A stretch of 64,000 nucleotides of DNA from an uncultured Roseburia sp. (GTDB lineage Bacteria > Bacillota > Clostridia > Lachnospirales > Lachnospiraceae): contig CAMWKH010000003.1 of assembly GCA_947174805.1 (NCBI GenBank), positions 94,361 to 158,360 on the forward strand. The letters run 5' to 3'. Below, one piece after another: positions 8,565-15,180 of the stretch (positions are counted from its first letter, which is position 1; each line of letters begins with the position of its first letter). A program made the position numbers and the translations under genes. The notes under the pieces were generated by a model that searched no databases, was not told the origin of the DNA, and saw only the letters and a list, made by a program, of their open reading frames with translations.

Positions 8565-8625
8565 GTTACACTTAAATGCAATAGAGTTACATTTTAGAGA
8601 AAACAGGAAAAGTATCTGCTATAAT
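8565..8625 (+). promoter_or_regulatory. LytTR-type direct repeats plus promoter before an XRE gene
   Basis: GTTACACTT (8565-8573) and GTTACATTT (8586-8594) are 9-bp direct repeats spaced 21 bp start to start, the geometry of LytTR-domain binding sites. A TATAAT box follows at 8620-8625 with no good -35 hexamer, which fits an activator-dependent promoter. The regulators encoded at 4819 and 7851 are the natural candidates. Confidence 0.55.
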
Positions 8626-8648
8626 ATCTTTTCGGAAAGGATAGTATT

Positions 8649-8993
8649 ATGAAAAGGGAAGAATGTGTATACGAAATTATTGCGGACAATATTAAAGCGG
8701 GAAGGAAAAAGTTAAATATTTCCCAGAGTCAATTAGCGGAGAGGGCAGAGGTTTCCTTAGATACCATTAAGAGTATTGAGCGTGGCAGGAGGTCCATGAG
8801 TTTGGACACGTATATGAAAATTGTCAATGCCTTAGGAACCACGCCGTTTGATTTGATGCGTACCGGTAATTGCTCATACATCATAGATAGATTTATGTTT
8901 ATGGTGAAAAACTGTAACGATAACCAGGTAGAGTTTGTGTTGTATATGGTTGAAAAGCTTTTAAAAGGACAGGCCCAATACTTGAAAGAGTAG
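8649..8993 (+). CDS. XRE-family HTH transcriptional regulator
   Basis: A 114-aa protein with an N-terminal HTH_3 domain (about residues 12-70): LNISQSQLAERAEVSLDTIKS contains the helix-turn-helix, and SLDTYMKIVNALGTTP is the trailing helix. The C-terminal 40 residues carry no recognisable sensor domain. The start has GGAAAGG upstream and lies just downstream of a TATAAT box and LytTR-like repeats. It is probably a target of the quorum circuit and relays its signal. Confidence 0.85.
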   Translation: MKREECVYEIIADNIKAGRKKLNISQSQLAERAEVSLDTIKSIERGRRSMSLDTYMKIVNALGTTPFDLMRTGNCSYIIDRFMFMVKNCNDNQVEFVLYMVEKLLKGQAQYLKE

Positions 8994-9011
8994 GTTGGCC
9001 TGCTTTTTTTT
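8970..9011 (+). terminator. Terminator overlapping the end of the XRE gene
   Basis: CAGGCCCAA at the gene end pairs with TTGGCCTG (one bulge) and is followed by eight Ts. The stem begins inside the coding region. Confidence 0.6.
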
Positions 9012-9075
9012 GCATTTTTTACCCTCGTTTTTTTTTGCCCCAAAAGGTGTACAAAACCATCCCAAAAACGGCTGG

Positions 9076-9129
9076 TTTAGTCACTGTTCATTTCCATAAT
9101 TTTACTGTAATATATCTTTAGTGACTAAA
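9076..9129 (+). promoter_or_regulatory. Candidate promoter and operator of the second XRE gene
   Basis: TTTAGTCACT (9076-9085) and the 13-bp palindrome TTTAGTGACTAAA (9117-9129) flank a TAATAT -10 candidate (9108-9113) preceded by TG. The palindrome lies at the expected start site, as in an autorepressed XRE gene. Confidence 0.45.
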
Positions 9130-9163
9130 AATCCTATGGATCATATACTGGAGATGAGGCAAA

Positions 9164-9496
9164 TTGCAATATTATGACAAGAAAGCTGTTGGGGATAGGA
9201 TACAGCAAATGAGGAAGAGAAGTAATTTGACGCAAATTCAGTTAGCGGAATGCCTGGATTACGCAAATGAAAGACAGCTGCAGAGAATTGAAAATGGAAC
9301 AACTGCATGTTCTGTGGACAAGCTGATGGAAATATCCCAGATCTTGGATGTGAGTACTGATTTTCTTTTGTTTGGTGTAAAGAACACTGATGAAAATGAT
9401 ATCCTGGAGATTATTAACGGGACAAACGAAGCCCAGAGATGGTATCTGGTGAAAGTTTTAAAAGTAATAGCGGAAAATTTGAGGATAGTTGTATAA
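9164..9496 (+). CDS. XRE-family HTH regulator (second)
   Basis: A 110-aa HTH_3 protein. The DNA-binding domain spans about residues 8-65, with LTQIQLAECLDYANERQLQRIE as its helices, and SVDKLMEISQILDVSTDFLLFG follows. The start codon is TTG at 9164, supported by GGAGATGAGG 4-5 nt upstream; no ATG is available. It has its own palindromic operator candidate. Its target is unknown; together with the gene at 8649 it forms a pair of small regulators downstream of the agr locus. Confidence 0.82.
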   Translation: MQYYDKKAVGDRIQQMRKRSNLTQIQLAECLDYANERQLQRIENGTTACSVDKLMEISQILDVSTDFLLFGVKNTDENDILEIINGTNEAQRWYLVKVLKVIAENLRIVV

Positions 9497-9613
9497 TTTT
9501 GCAGAATCCTGTAGGATTTTGTCATATTATGACGTGCTATCTGCCATTTTATGCCATAAAATAATCAGATGTAATGTTTTATTATAGTTTCAGGTTCAAA
9601 AACCACTTGAATT

Positions 9614-9642
9614 TTGACAACTGAATAAAACAGACATACATC
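9614..9642 (+). promoter_or_regulatory. Candidate promoter of the structured RNA
   Basis: A consensus -35 TTGACA (9614-9619) is followed after 17 bp by a weak -10 TACATC (9637-9642). It would start transcription near 9649, just before the GC-rich structured segment. Confidence 0.4.
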
Positions 9643-9648
9643 TGATTT

Positions 9649-9930
9649 TATTTTCGCCTTTTTTTGTGTGCAGAGGCACATATGGAATAGTGAAAGGTGG
9701 CAGAAACCCATGTCGTGCCAGGATGTCCCACATAGTTTTCTATGGCCCGTTAAGGTAAGTTCCCAGGGGACGGAGCAGAGGTTTGTGCCTACCGGTGCAG
9801 CGGCCGGGGATAATGAGATAAAACAGCGCCGGTACAAATAAGACTTTGTTTCGGGAGTGGCTGCCTGTGGCTTTCATCCGGTTGGGCGGGGTGAGGCACA
9901 GCGGGGGAGGCGTACCCTGTGTATGTTTGA
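9649..9930 (+). ncRNA. Probable structured non-coding RNA (raiA-motif-like candidate)
   Basis: About 280 nt without a credible ORF, noticeably GC-richer than its AT-rich flanks and full of local pairings. Examples are TGTGC-AGAG-GCACA (9666-9679), CATAG-TTTT-CTATG (9731-9744), TGTCCC with GGGGAC (9724-9729 / 9767-9772), AGGCACA with TGTGCCT (about 9674 / 9784), and TACCGG with CCGGTA (9790 / 9829). AAACC near 9704 could form a pseudoknot with GGTTT near 9780. The compact, conserved-looking layout suggests one of the large Clostridial RNA families, perhaps the raiA motif, but I cannot confirm the family. It is not tmRNA, RNase P or SRP RNA by their core motifs. Confidence 0.5.
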
Positions 9931-9968
9931 TATATCTGGAAAATTATATGAAAAATTGTATTTATTCA

Positions 9969-9997
9969 TTGTAAGATGGAAAAAGCAGGGATATAAT
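9969..9997 (+). promoter_or_regulatory. Promoter of the small conserved gene at 10032
   Basis: TTGTAA (9969-9974), 17 bp, then TATAAT (9992-9997), 35 bp before the ATG. Confidence 0.6.
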
Positions 9998-10031
9998 CAT
10001 ATAAGAGGCCAGTGGAAAGGAGAAATTTGTC

Positions 10032-10283
10032 ATGCAGGAAATGAATATGATGGTATCCGGCATTATTCGTAAAAAAGGAGAGAAATTTGTCCATGTCTCT
10101 TTCCAGAGAGGAGAGGATATGGCTGAGTATATTTTACCGGAGTGCAGATTAGAAAAAAGTCAGGGATTTACCAAGGAGGAATTAGGACAGCTTTTGGACT
10201 ATGTAAAAGGGAATCAGGCAGACATCATGGAACATGCCAGGAAGGTAAACCCTATGAAGGCTATGCTTGGGCTGAAAGACTGA
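10032..10283 (+). CDS. Small conserved hypothetical protein
   Basis: 83 aa, no signal peptide or membrane segment. The N-terminal half reads as beta strands (VSGIIRKKGEKFVHVSFQRGEDMAEY) and the C-terminal half as helices (FTKEELGQLLDYVKGNQADIMEHARKV). A promoter lies upstream and an AAAGGAG SD precedes the ATG, so it is very likely expressed. It sits alone between the candidate RNA and the TRAP operon. I do not recognise a family. Confidence 0.7.
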   Translation: MQEMNMMVSGIIRKKGEKFVHVSFQRGEDMAEYILPECRLEKSQGFTKEELGQLLDYVKGNQADIMEHARKVNPMKAMLGLKD

Positions 10284-10292
10284 GAAATCCCA

Positions 10293-10341
10293 TTGACGAA
10301 TGGATAAAAATGCACTACTATAGTATAGTTGGTTATACTAT
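10293..10341 (+). promoter_or_regulatory. TRAP operon promoter with overlapping palindrome
   Basis: TTGACG (10293-10298), 17 bp, TACTAT (10316-10321). A perfect inverted repeat, ATAGTATA (10320-10327) and TATACTAT (10334-10341), overlaps the -10 and start site, which suggests repressor control. Confidence 0.6.
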
Positions 10342-10359
10342 TTTAAGGAGGAAAAGTTT

Positions 10360-10863
10360 ATGGAAATCTACAAAAGAGTCATGGACAAAATCGCCACTGT
10401 GGAAAAATTGATTTTGGCGGCGGCAACAGTCCTGATTTTAGTGCTCACGGTGGGCAACGTGTTTTCGCGTAAAGTCATCCACCAGTCCTGGTCTTTTACA
10501 GAGGAGCTTGTGGTGGCAGTGTTTGTGCTGATTACTCTGATGGCGGCAGCGTTGGCCTGCAGAGAGGGAGAATTGGTGAATCTTTCACTGCTCACAGACC
10601 GTCTGCCGGAGAAGGCAAAGAAACCGATGCTGTTTCTCAACACTTTTTTTTGTATTTTGTTTACCGGGGTTTTATTTGTCTGCGGGATAGACAAAGTCAT
10701 GACCCAGATGGCAAACGGCAAAAGGACATTTGTTTTAAACTGGCCGGAATGGGTTTTCTGGTCTTTCGTGCCTATCGGTGCGGCATGCATGATTTTACAT
10801 TTTATTGAGTTTTTTATCACTTACTGTGCAGAGGAAAAAAAGGAGGGCGAAAGCAATGATTAG
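10360..10863 (+). CDS. TRAP transporter small permease (DctQ family)
   Basis: The 167-aa membrane protein shows four hydrophobic segments in DctQ order: LILAAATVLILVLTVGNVFSR, then VVAVFVLITLMAAALACREGEL with the conserved REGEL-like turn, then LFLNTFFCILFTGVLFVCG, and a last helix after NWPEWVFWSFVP. DctQ supports the large permease in sodium-driven uptake of organic acids. An AAGGAGG SD precedes the ATG. It overlaps the start of the large permease gene by 8 bp. Confidence 0.92.
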   Translation: MEIYKRVMDKIATVEKLILAAATVLILVLTVGNVFSRKVIHQSWSFTEELVVAVFVLITLMAAALACREGELVNLSLLTDRLPEKAKKPMLFLNTFFCILFTGVLFVCGIDKVMTQMANGKRTFVLNWPEWVFWSFVPIGAACMILHFIEFFITYCAEEKKEGESND

Positions 10864-13195
10864 TGCAATCCTTTTTGTGACATTTTTCATTTTTCTATTG
10901 ATGGGAATTCCTATTTCCATGTGTCTGGGTCTCTCTTCCATCTGCGCCATTTTGTATTCCGGGACAGACCTTACGATTGTGGCAACAAATATGTATTCCG
11001 GTATCAGCAAGTTTCTGCTTCTTGCGATTCCTTTTTTTGTGCTCTCAGGTAATATTATGGCAAAGGCTGGAATTTCCAAACGGCTGATTAAATTTGTAAA
11101 TACCTGCGTGGGCCACAGAAGAGGGGGAATTGCCATTGTGTGCGTTATCGTTTCCTGCTTTTTCGGGGCGATTTCCGGCTCGGGCCCTGCAACGGTGGCT
11201 GCCCTTGGGGCGGTGCTGATTCCTGCTATGATACTGGACGGAGGTTTTTCGGCGCCCTTTTCCACGGCATTGCTTGCAACTTCCAGCTCCGTGGCCATCG
11301 TCATTCCGCCCAGTATTGCATTTGTGGTGTATGCCTCCATTACCGGGGTGTCCATTGCAGATATGTTCACCTCAGGGATTATACCAGGGCTTTTGATGGG
11401 GGCCGCATTGGTTGTGGTGGTTCTTTTGGAGGCAAAGAAGCATGAGATTAAGCCCACCAATGACCGTTCATCGGGTAAAGAGAGGTGGGATGCCTTCAAA
11501 GATGCCTTCTGGGGATTTTTAATGCCGGTGATTATACTTGGAGGAATTTACGGAGGTGTGTTTACACCTACGGAAGCTGCGGCTGTTTCAGTAGTGTACG
11601 GTCTTTTTGTGGGCATGGTTATTTATAAGGAAGTAAAAGTGACAGATTTGTGGGAAATTTTTGTGGATTCTGCAAAAACCACCGGGGGAATTATGCTTAT
11701 TGTGGCAAGCGCCTCCCTGTTTTCCTTTGTGTGTACAAAATTCGGCATTGCCGCGGCGGCATCTGAATTACTTGGCAGTATTGCTCACAATCAGTTTGTA
11801 TTTCTTCTTATTGTAAATATTATTTTTCTCATCGCCGGATGTTTTATCGATGCAAACTCAGCGATGTATATCTTTATCCCTATTATGCTCCCTGTTTGTC
11901 AGGCCCTGGGATATGATGTAGTGGCATTTGGCGTGGTGGCTACGGTAAACCTTGCCATCGGCCAGGTGACGCCTCCTGTGGGGGTAAACCTGTTTGTGGC
12001 CATCGCCGTGAAGCTGAAAAACGGTGTGAAAGTGACCATACAGCAGATTTCAAAAGCGGTTATGCCTATGATTGCCGCAAGCCTTGTGGTACTTTTGGTT
12101 ATTACCTATATTCCATCGGTGTCGACTTTCCTGCCCAAAATGTTTGCAGGGGATTCCTACTCGGGAAATGTTCAGGCGAAAAGCGTATCTTCCGGGGAGA
12201 ATGGAGGAGATTCTTCCTTCAGTGATATAGGAGATTACAGTGACCTTGGCTGGGAGGAACAGACCTGGAACTTTACCTGCTCTACCACGGAGACAAGCAC
12301 CTGGGCCGAAGGAGGCCGGAAGTTTGCGGAACTGATGGAAAAGGCAACCGGGGGAAAGGTTACAGTAAATGTGTATGCGGCGGACCAGCTTACGAACGGA
12401 AACCAGTCTGAGGGTATCCAGGCATTGATGGACGGGGACCCGGTACAGGTATCCATGCACAGCAATTTGATTTACTCAGCCTTTGACCCCAGGTTTAATG
12501 TGGTATCCCTTCCATACCTCTTCGACTCTGTGGAGGAGGCGGATGAGCTTTTGGACGGCGCAGGAGGGGACAAACTCAAAGAAATCTTAGGGGAGTACAA
12601 TCTCCACTGCATGGGAATTGCGGAAAATGGATTCCGTCAGCTTACCAACAATGTGAAAGAAATTAAAACGGTGGCTGATATGAAGAACTTAAAAATCCGT
12701 GTGGCGGGGAGCAATCTGCTGATGGAGTGCTACAAGCGCTGGGGGGCGGATGCAACCAATATGAATTGGTCGGAAACCTACACTGCCTTACAGCAAAAGA
12801 CGGTGGAGGGAGAGGAGAATCCCCTGCCTGCTATTGACGCAGCGTCCGTCCAGGAAGTACAGCCCTACTGTTCCCTGTGGAATGCCAATTATGACTGCCT
12901 GTTTTTCTGTATGAACCAGGATATCTATGATGCCCTGACACAGGAGCAGAAGGCAGTTGTGGACGAGTGCGGACAGAAGGCGGTAGAGTATCAGCGCTAT
13001 ATCAACCGTGCCGGGGATGATGAGATTATGAGCCGCTGGCAGGAGAAAAACGGTGTCAGCTTTGTTTCCTATGAGGATTTAGACATTAAATCTTTTCAGG
13101 ATGCAGTGGAGGGCATAGACGAATGGTACATAGAAGAACTGAAAAATCAAAATTACCAGGACGGGGACGCTTTGGTGAAAGCCTTCCGTAACTAG
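10856..13195 (+). CDS. TRAP large permease fused to its substrate-binding protein (DctM-DctP)
   Basis: A 779-aa protein. Residues 1-430 are a complete DctM permease with about 12 hydrophobic segments and the SGSGPATVAALG and GQVTPPVGVNLF motifs. A Ser/Gly-rich linker (about 430-465) leads into a complete DctP-type binding domain (about 468-779). That domain carries LKIRVAGS, with the arginine that usually binds the substrate carboxylate, and VEGEENPLPAI. There is no signal peptide before DctP; the last DctM helix would place it outside the cell. I chose the ATG at 10856, which has AGGAGG upstream and overlaps dctQ; an upstream ATG at 10805 lies inside dctQ. The linker stays in frame through one uninterrupted ORF, so it is not a frameshift artefact. 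Confidence 0.93.
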   Translation: MISAILFVTFFIFLLMGIPISMCLGLSSICAILYSGTDLTIVATNMYSGISKFLLLAIPFFVLSGNIMAKAGISKRLIKFVNTCVGHRRGGIAIVCVIVSCFFGAISGSGPATVAALGAVLIPAMILDGGFSAPFSTALLATSSSVAIVIPPSIAFVVYASITGVSIADMFTSGIIPGLLMGAALVVVVLLEAKKHEIKPTNDRSSGKERWDAFKDAFWGFLMPVIILGGIYGGVFTPTEAAAVSVVYGLFVGMVIYKEVKVTDLWEIFVDSAKTTGGIMLIVASASLFSFVCTKFGIAAAASELLGSIAHNQFVFLLIVNIIFLIAGCFIDANSAMYIFIPIMLPVCQALGYDVVAFGVVATVNLAIGQVTPPVGVNLFVAIAVKLKNGVKVTIQQISKAVMPMIAASLVVLLVITYIPSVSTFLPKMFAGDSYSGNVQAKSVSSGENGGDSSFSDIGDYSDLGWEEQTWNFTCSTTETSTWAEGGRKFAELMEKATGGKVTVNVYAADQLTNGNQSEGIQALMDGDPVQVSMHSNLIYSAFDPRFNVVSLPYLFDSVEEADELLDGAGGDKLKEILGEYNLHCMGIAENGFRQLTNNVKEIKTVADMKNLKIRVAGSNLLMECYKRWGADATNMNWSETYTALQQKTVEGEENPLPAIDAASVQEVQPYCSLWNANYDCLFFCMNQDIYDALTQEQKAVVDECGQKAVEYQRYINRAGDDEIMSRWQEKNGVSFVSYEDLDIKSFQDAVEGIDEWYIEELKNQNYQDGDALVKAFRN

Positions 13196-13204
13196 GTCAG
13201 AGAA

Positions 13205-13235
13205 AAGAAGCTGTGGTTTACAGCTTCTTTTTTTA
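13205..13235 (+). terminator. Terminator between the TRAP operon and lysE-like gene
   Basis: AAGAAGCTGT pairs with ACAGCTTCTT around a 5-nt loop, followed by a T-run. It serves the TRAP operon and may also serve the convergent LysE-type gene. Confidence 0.8.
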
Positions 13236-13826
13236 TAGCAGCCCAAGGACCCTCAGGGCGCACCACACCAAAAGCAGAGCCATACAGGTATTCATACCTT
13301 TATAATGCTTTTCATAGGCCCGCTTTAGGATGTTTCCTGCAAAGGCCCAGATGATATTGCCCAAAGCCCCCATAACCATCAAGTAGAAGGCATAGAAAAG
13401 CAGTATCAGCGGCCTGCGCTCATAGGGGAGAATAAAGGAGGAGAACATGGTGAGGCCGTAAATAATTATTTTTACATTTATTAACTGTAAAAATACTCCC
13501 ATTTTGTAGGTGGGCTCTTTTGTATCCGCCTGATCCCCCGGCGGAAGTCTTCTCCATGTGGCGTAGGAGAGGTACAGCAGGTATGCGGCGCCGATACATG
13601 TCATCACCGGACGGATGCCCGGAAGGATGGATGTGAGGGCGCTGCTGCACATACCGCAGAGAACCATCAGGGAGAATGAACCGGTCCAGATGCCGGACAT
13701 AAATTTTAAATTCTTTTTTAATCCGTATTTGCTGGCATTGCTTAACAGAAGTATATTATTTGGCCCTGGTGACCAGGTAGTTAATGCTGCGGCCAGTGTC
13801 ATACTGTAAAAAACGGAAAATGGCAT
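13233..13826 (-). CDS. LysE-family amino-acid exporter
   Basis: A 197-aa membrane protein with six hydrophobic helices. The N-terminal signature WSPGPNNILLLSNASKYG matches LysE/RhtB exporters (PGPN motif). This family exports lysine, threonine, homoserine or related metabolites; the substrate here is not determinable. The ATG is preceded by AAAGGAA. It is divergent from spo0A with 475 bp between them, and an 0A box (13881-13887) lies within its presumed promoter region, so Spo0A could influence it. Confidence 0.88.
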   Translation of the reverse strand: MPFSVFYSMTLAAALTTWSPGPNNILLLSNASKYGLKKNLKFMSGIWTGSFSLMVLCGMCSSALTSILPGIRPVMTCIGAAYLLYLSYATWRRLPPGDQADTKEPTYKMGVFLQLINVKIIIYGLTMFSSFILPYERRPLILLFYAFYLMVMGALGNIIWAFAGNILKRAYEKHYKGMNTCMALLLVWCALRVLGLL

Positions 13827-13880
13827 ACGCTGTTCCTTTCTGATTTTTTATAAATTTTTATAAAATAAGTATAAGGAACA

Positions 13881-14012
13881 TGTCGAAAAAAATCTACCCC
13901 AAAAGAATTCTTGTGGTTGATTTTGGCGTTTTATCAACATATTGTGATAGCAAAAAACGACATTCTTTGAAAATTCTGTCGATTTGTGAAAACTTTGCGA
14001 CTGTTTTCGACA
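13881..14012. promoter_or_regulatory. Spo0A boxes in the lysE-spo0A intergenic region
   Basis: TGTCGAA-type 0A boxes: TGTCGAA (13881-13887, forward), TGTCGAT (13977-13983, forward) and TTCGACA (14006-14012, reverse). A partial site AACGACA lies near 13956. Nothing in this 475-bp gap looks coding. Confidence 0.6.
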
Positions 14013-14145
14013 TAAATCGGGGTGAAGATACATAGAAAAATAGGGAAGAATTTCAACTGTTATTTTGGAAAAAAATTACCATTTTTTGGCATTTTATTTT
14101 AAAGTTAAATCATCGAAAAAGAAACCTGCGAAAAACATGTGCTAC

Positions 14146-14216
14146 TGTCGAAAGCCCTTTGGCTGTCGAATACTGCGAAATGTTTGAGTTGAAACATGAA
14201 AAGGGGATGTTATAAT
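14146..14216 (+). promoter_or_regulatory. spo0A promoter with two proximal 0A boxes
   Basis: TGTCGAA at 14146-14152 and again at 14164-14170 are 18 bp apart. They lie immediately upstream of a sigma-A-type promoter, TTGAAA (14189-14194), 16 bp, TATAAT (14211-14216). This arrangement points to direct autoregulation of spo0A. Confidence 0.7.
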
Positions 14217-14301
14217 ACAAATAGTTTCTTTTTTAGTCGCAAAGGCCAATGTGAAAAATGGAATATGATATATCATTTTAAAAGTTAGGAGGATAAATTG
14301 G

Positions 14302-15114
14302 ATGGAAAAATTGAATGTTGCCATAGCTGACCATAACGAAAGTACGTTGGCATTGTTGGGAGATATTATACAGAGTGATAATGAATTGCAGGTGGTAGGT
14401 ACTGCCATGGACGGGGAAGAAGCTTATCAGATGATTAAATCAAAAGAACCAGATGTGGTGCTTTTGGATATTATTATGCCAAAACTGGACGGACTTGGTG
14501 TGGTGGATAAGGTAAACCATGACACTACCATGAAAAAGCACCCATCTTTTATTATAGTCACGGCTATCAGCAGTGAAAAAATAACAGAAGATGCCTTCGC
14601 CAGAGGCGTGGATTACTATTTCATGAAACCTTTTGACCATGCGGCTATTATCAACCAGATTAAGCGGAGCAGAAGGCAGGTAGATAACGTTTCGGGAAAA
14701 GAAATCAAAAAATCTCTCTCCTATGAACACTCTTATGTGAAGGAGGAGGCAAAACCCCGGAATTTAGAGGCGGATGTGACAAATATTATTCATGAGATAG
14801 GTGTTCCAGCCCATATAAAAGGATATCAATATCTCAGAGAGGCCATAATGATGTCTGTGGATGATATAGAGATGTTAAATTCTATCACGAAGATTTTGTA
14901 TCCTACGATAGCCAAGAAATTTCAAACTACTCCAAGCCGGGTAGAACGGGCCATACGCCACGCCATTGAAGTAGCCTGGAGCAGAGGGAAGATGGATACG
15001 ATTGACGAACTCTTTGGATACACCATCCACAACGGAAAAGGTAAGCCTACCAATTCTGAGTTTATTGCCCTGATTGCAGATAAAATAAGGTTAGACTACA
15101 AGCACGGCAATTAG
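14302..15114 (+). CDS. spo0A: Stage 0 sporulation master regulator Spo0A
   Basis: The 270-aa protein has a receiver domain (1-125) with D10, phosphoacceptor D56 in [13 protein letters not shown] and K109 in YYFMKPFD. A linker follows, then the Spo0A C-terminal DNA-binding domain (about 150-270). The near-invariant segments [16 protein letters not shown] and [16 protein letters not shown] are present, the latter containing the recognition helix. It binds TGTCGAA boxes, several of which lie in its own upstream region. The start is the ATG at 14302 after GGAGGATAAATTGG. spoIVB, its usual upstream neighbour, lies 13 kb away. Confidence 0.97.
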   Translation: MEKLNVAIADHNESTLALLGDIIQSDNELQVVGTAMDGEEAYQMIKSKEPDVVLLDIIMPKLDGLGVVDKVNHDTTMKKHPSFIIVTAISSEKITEDAFARGVDYYFMKPFDHAAIINQIKRSRRQVDNVSGKEIKKSLSYEHSYVKEEAKPRNLEADVTNIIHEIGVPAHIKGYQYLREAIMMSVDDIEMLNSITKILYPTIAKKFQTTPSRVERAIRHAIEVAWSRGKMDTIDELFGYTIHNGKGKPTNSEFIALIADKIRLDYKHGN

Positions 15115-15140
15115 TACTTTTTATTCCTGGAAAAATAGAG

Positions 15141-15177
15141 TATAATAGACCTATCATAGCAAATATGGGGGTCTATT
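15141..15177 (+). promoter_or_regulatory. glgA -10 box and leader hairpin
   Basis: TATAAT at 15141-15146, with only a weak T-rich -35. An inverted repeat, AATAGACC (15144-15151) and GGTCTATT (15170-15177), ends 3 nt before the ATG. Its right arm would overlap the GGGGGT ribosome binding site. Because the left arm overlaps the -10 it may lie before the transcript start, so regulation is only a possibility. Confidence 0.35.
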
Positions 15178-15180
15178 TTT

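Noticed and set aside
9565..9837. 90-codon minus-strand ORF in the region of the candidate RNA
   Set aside because: No SD, Cys/Trp-rich composition without motif, and the sequence is better explained by strong RNA base pairing on the plus strand.
10805..10855. Upstream ATG extending the TRAP fusion protein
   Set aside because: It lies inside dctQ; the ATG at 10856 has an AGGAGG and the usual membrane-protein N-terminus.
12050..12460. 136-codon minus-strand ORF opposite the DctM-DctP gene
   Set aside because: A shadow of a well-supported gene with no SD or motif.
13827..14301. Hidden small gene between lysE-like gene and spo0A
   Set aside because: The region is AT-rich, full of stops in all frames and dominated by 0A boxes and the spo0A promoter.
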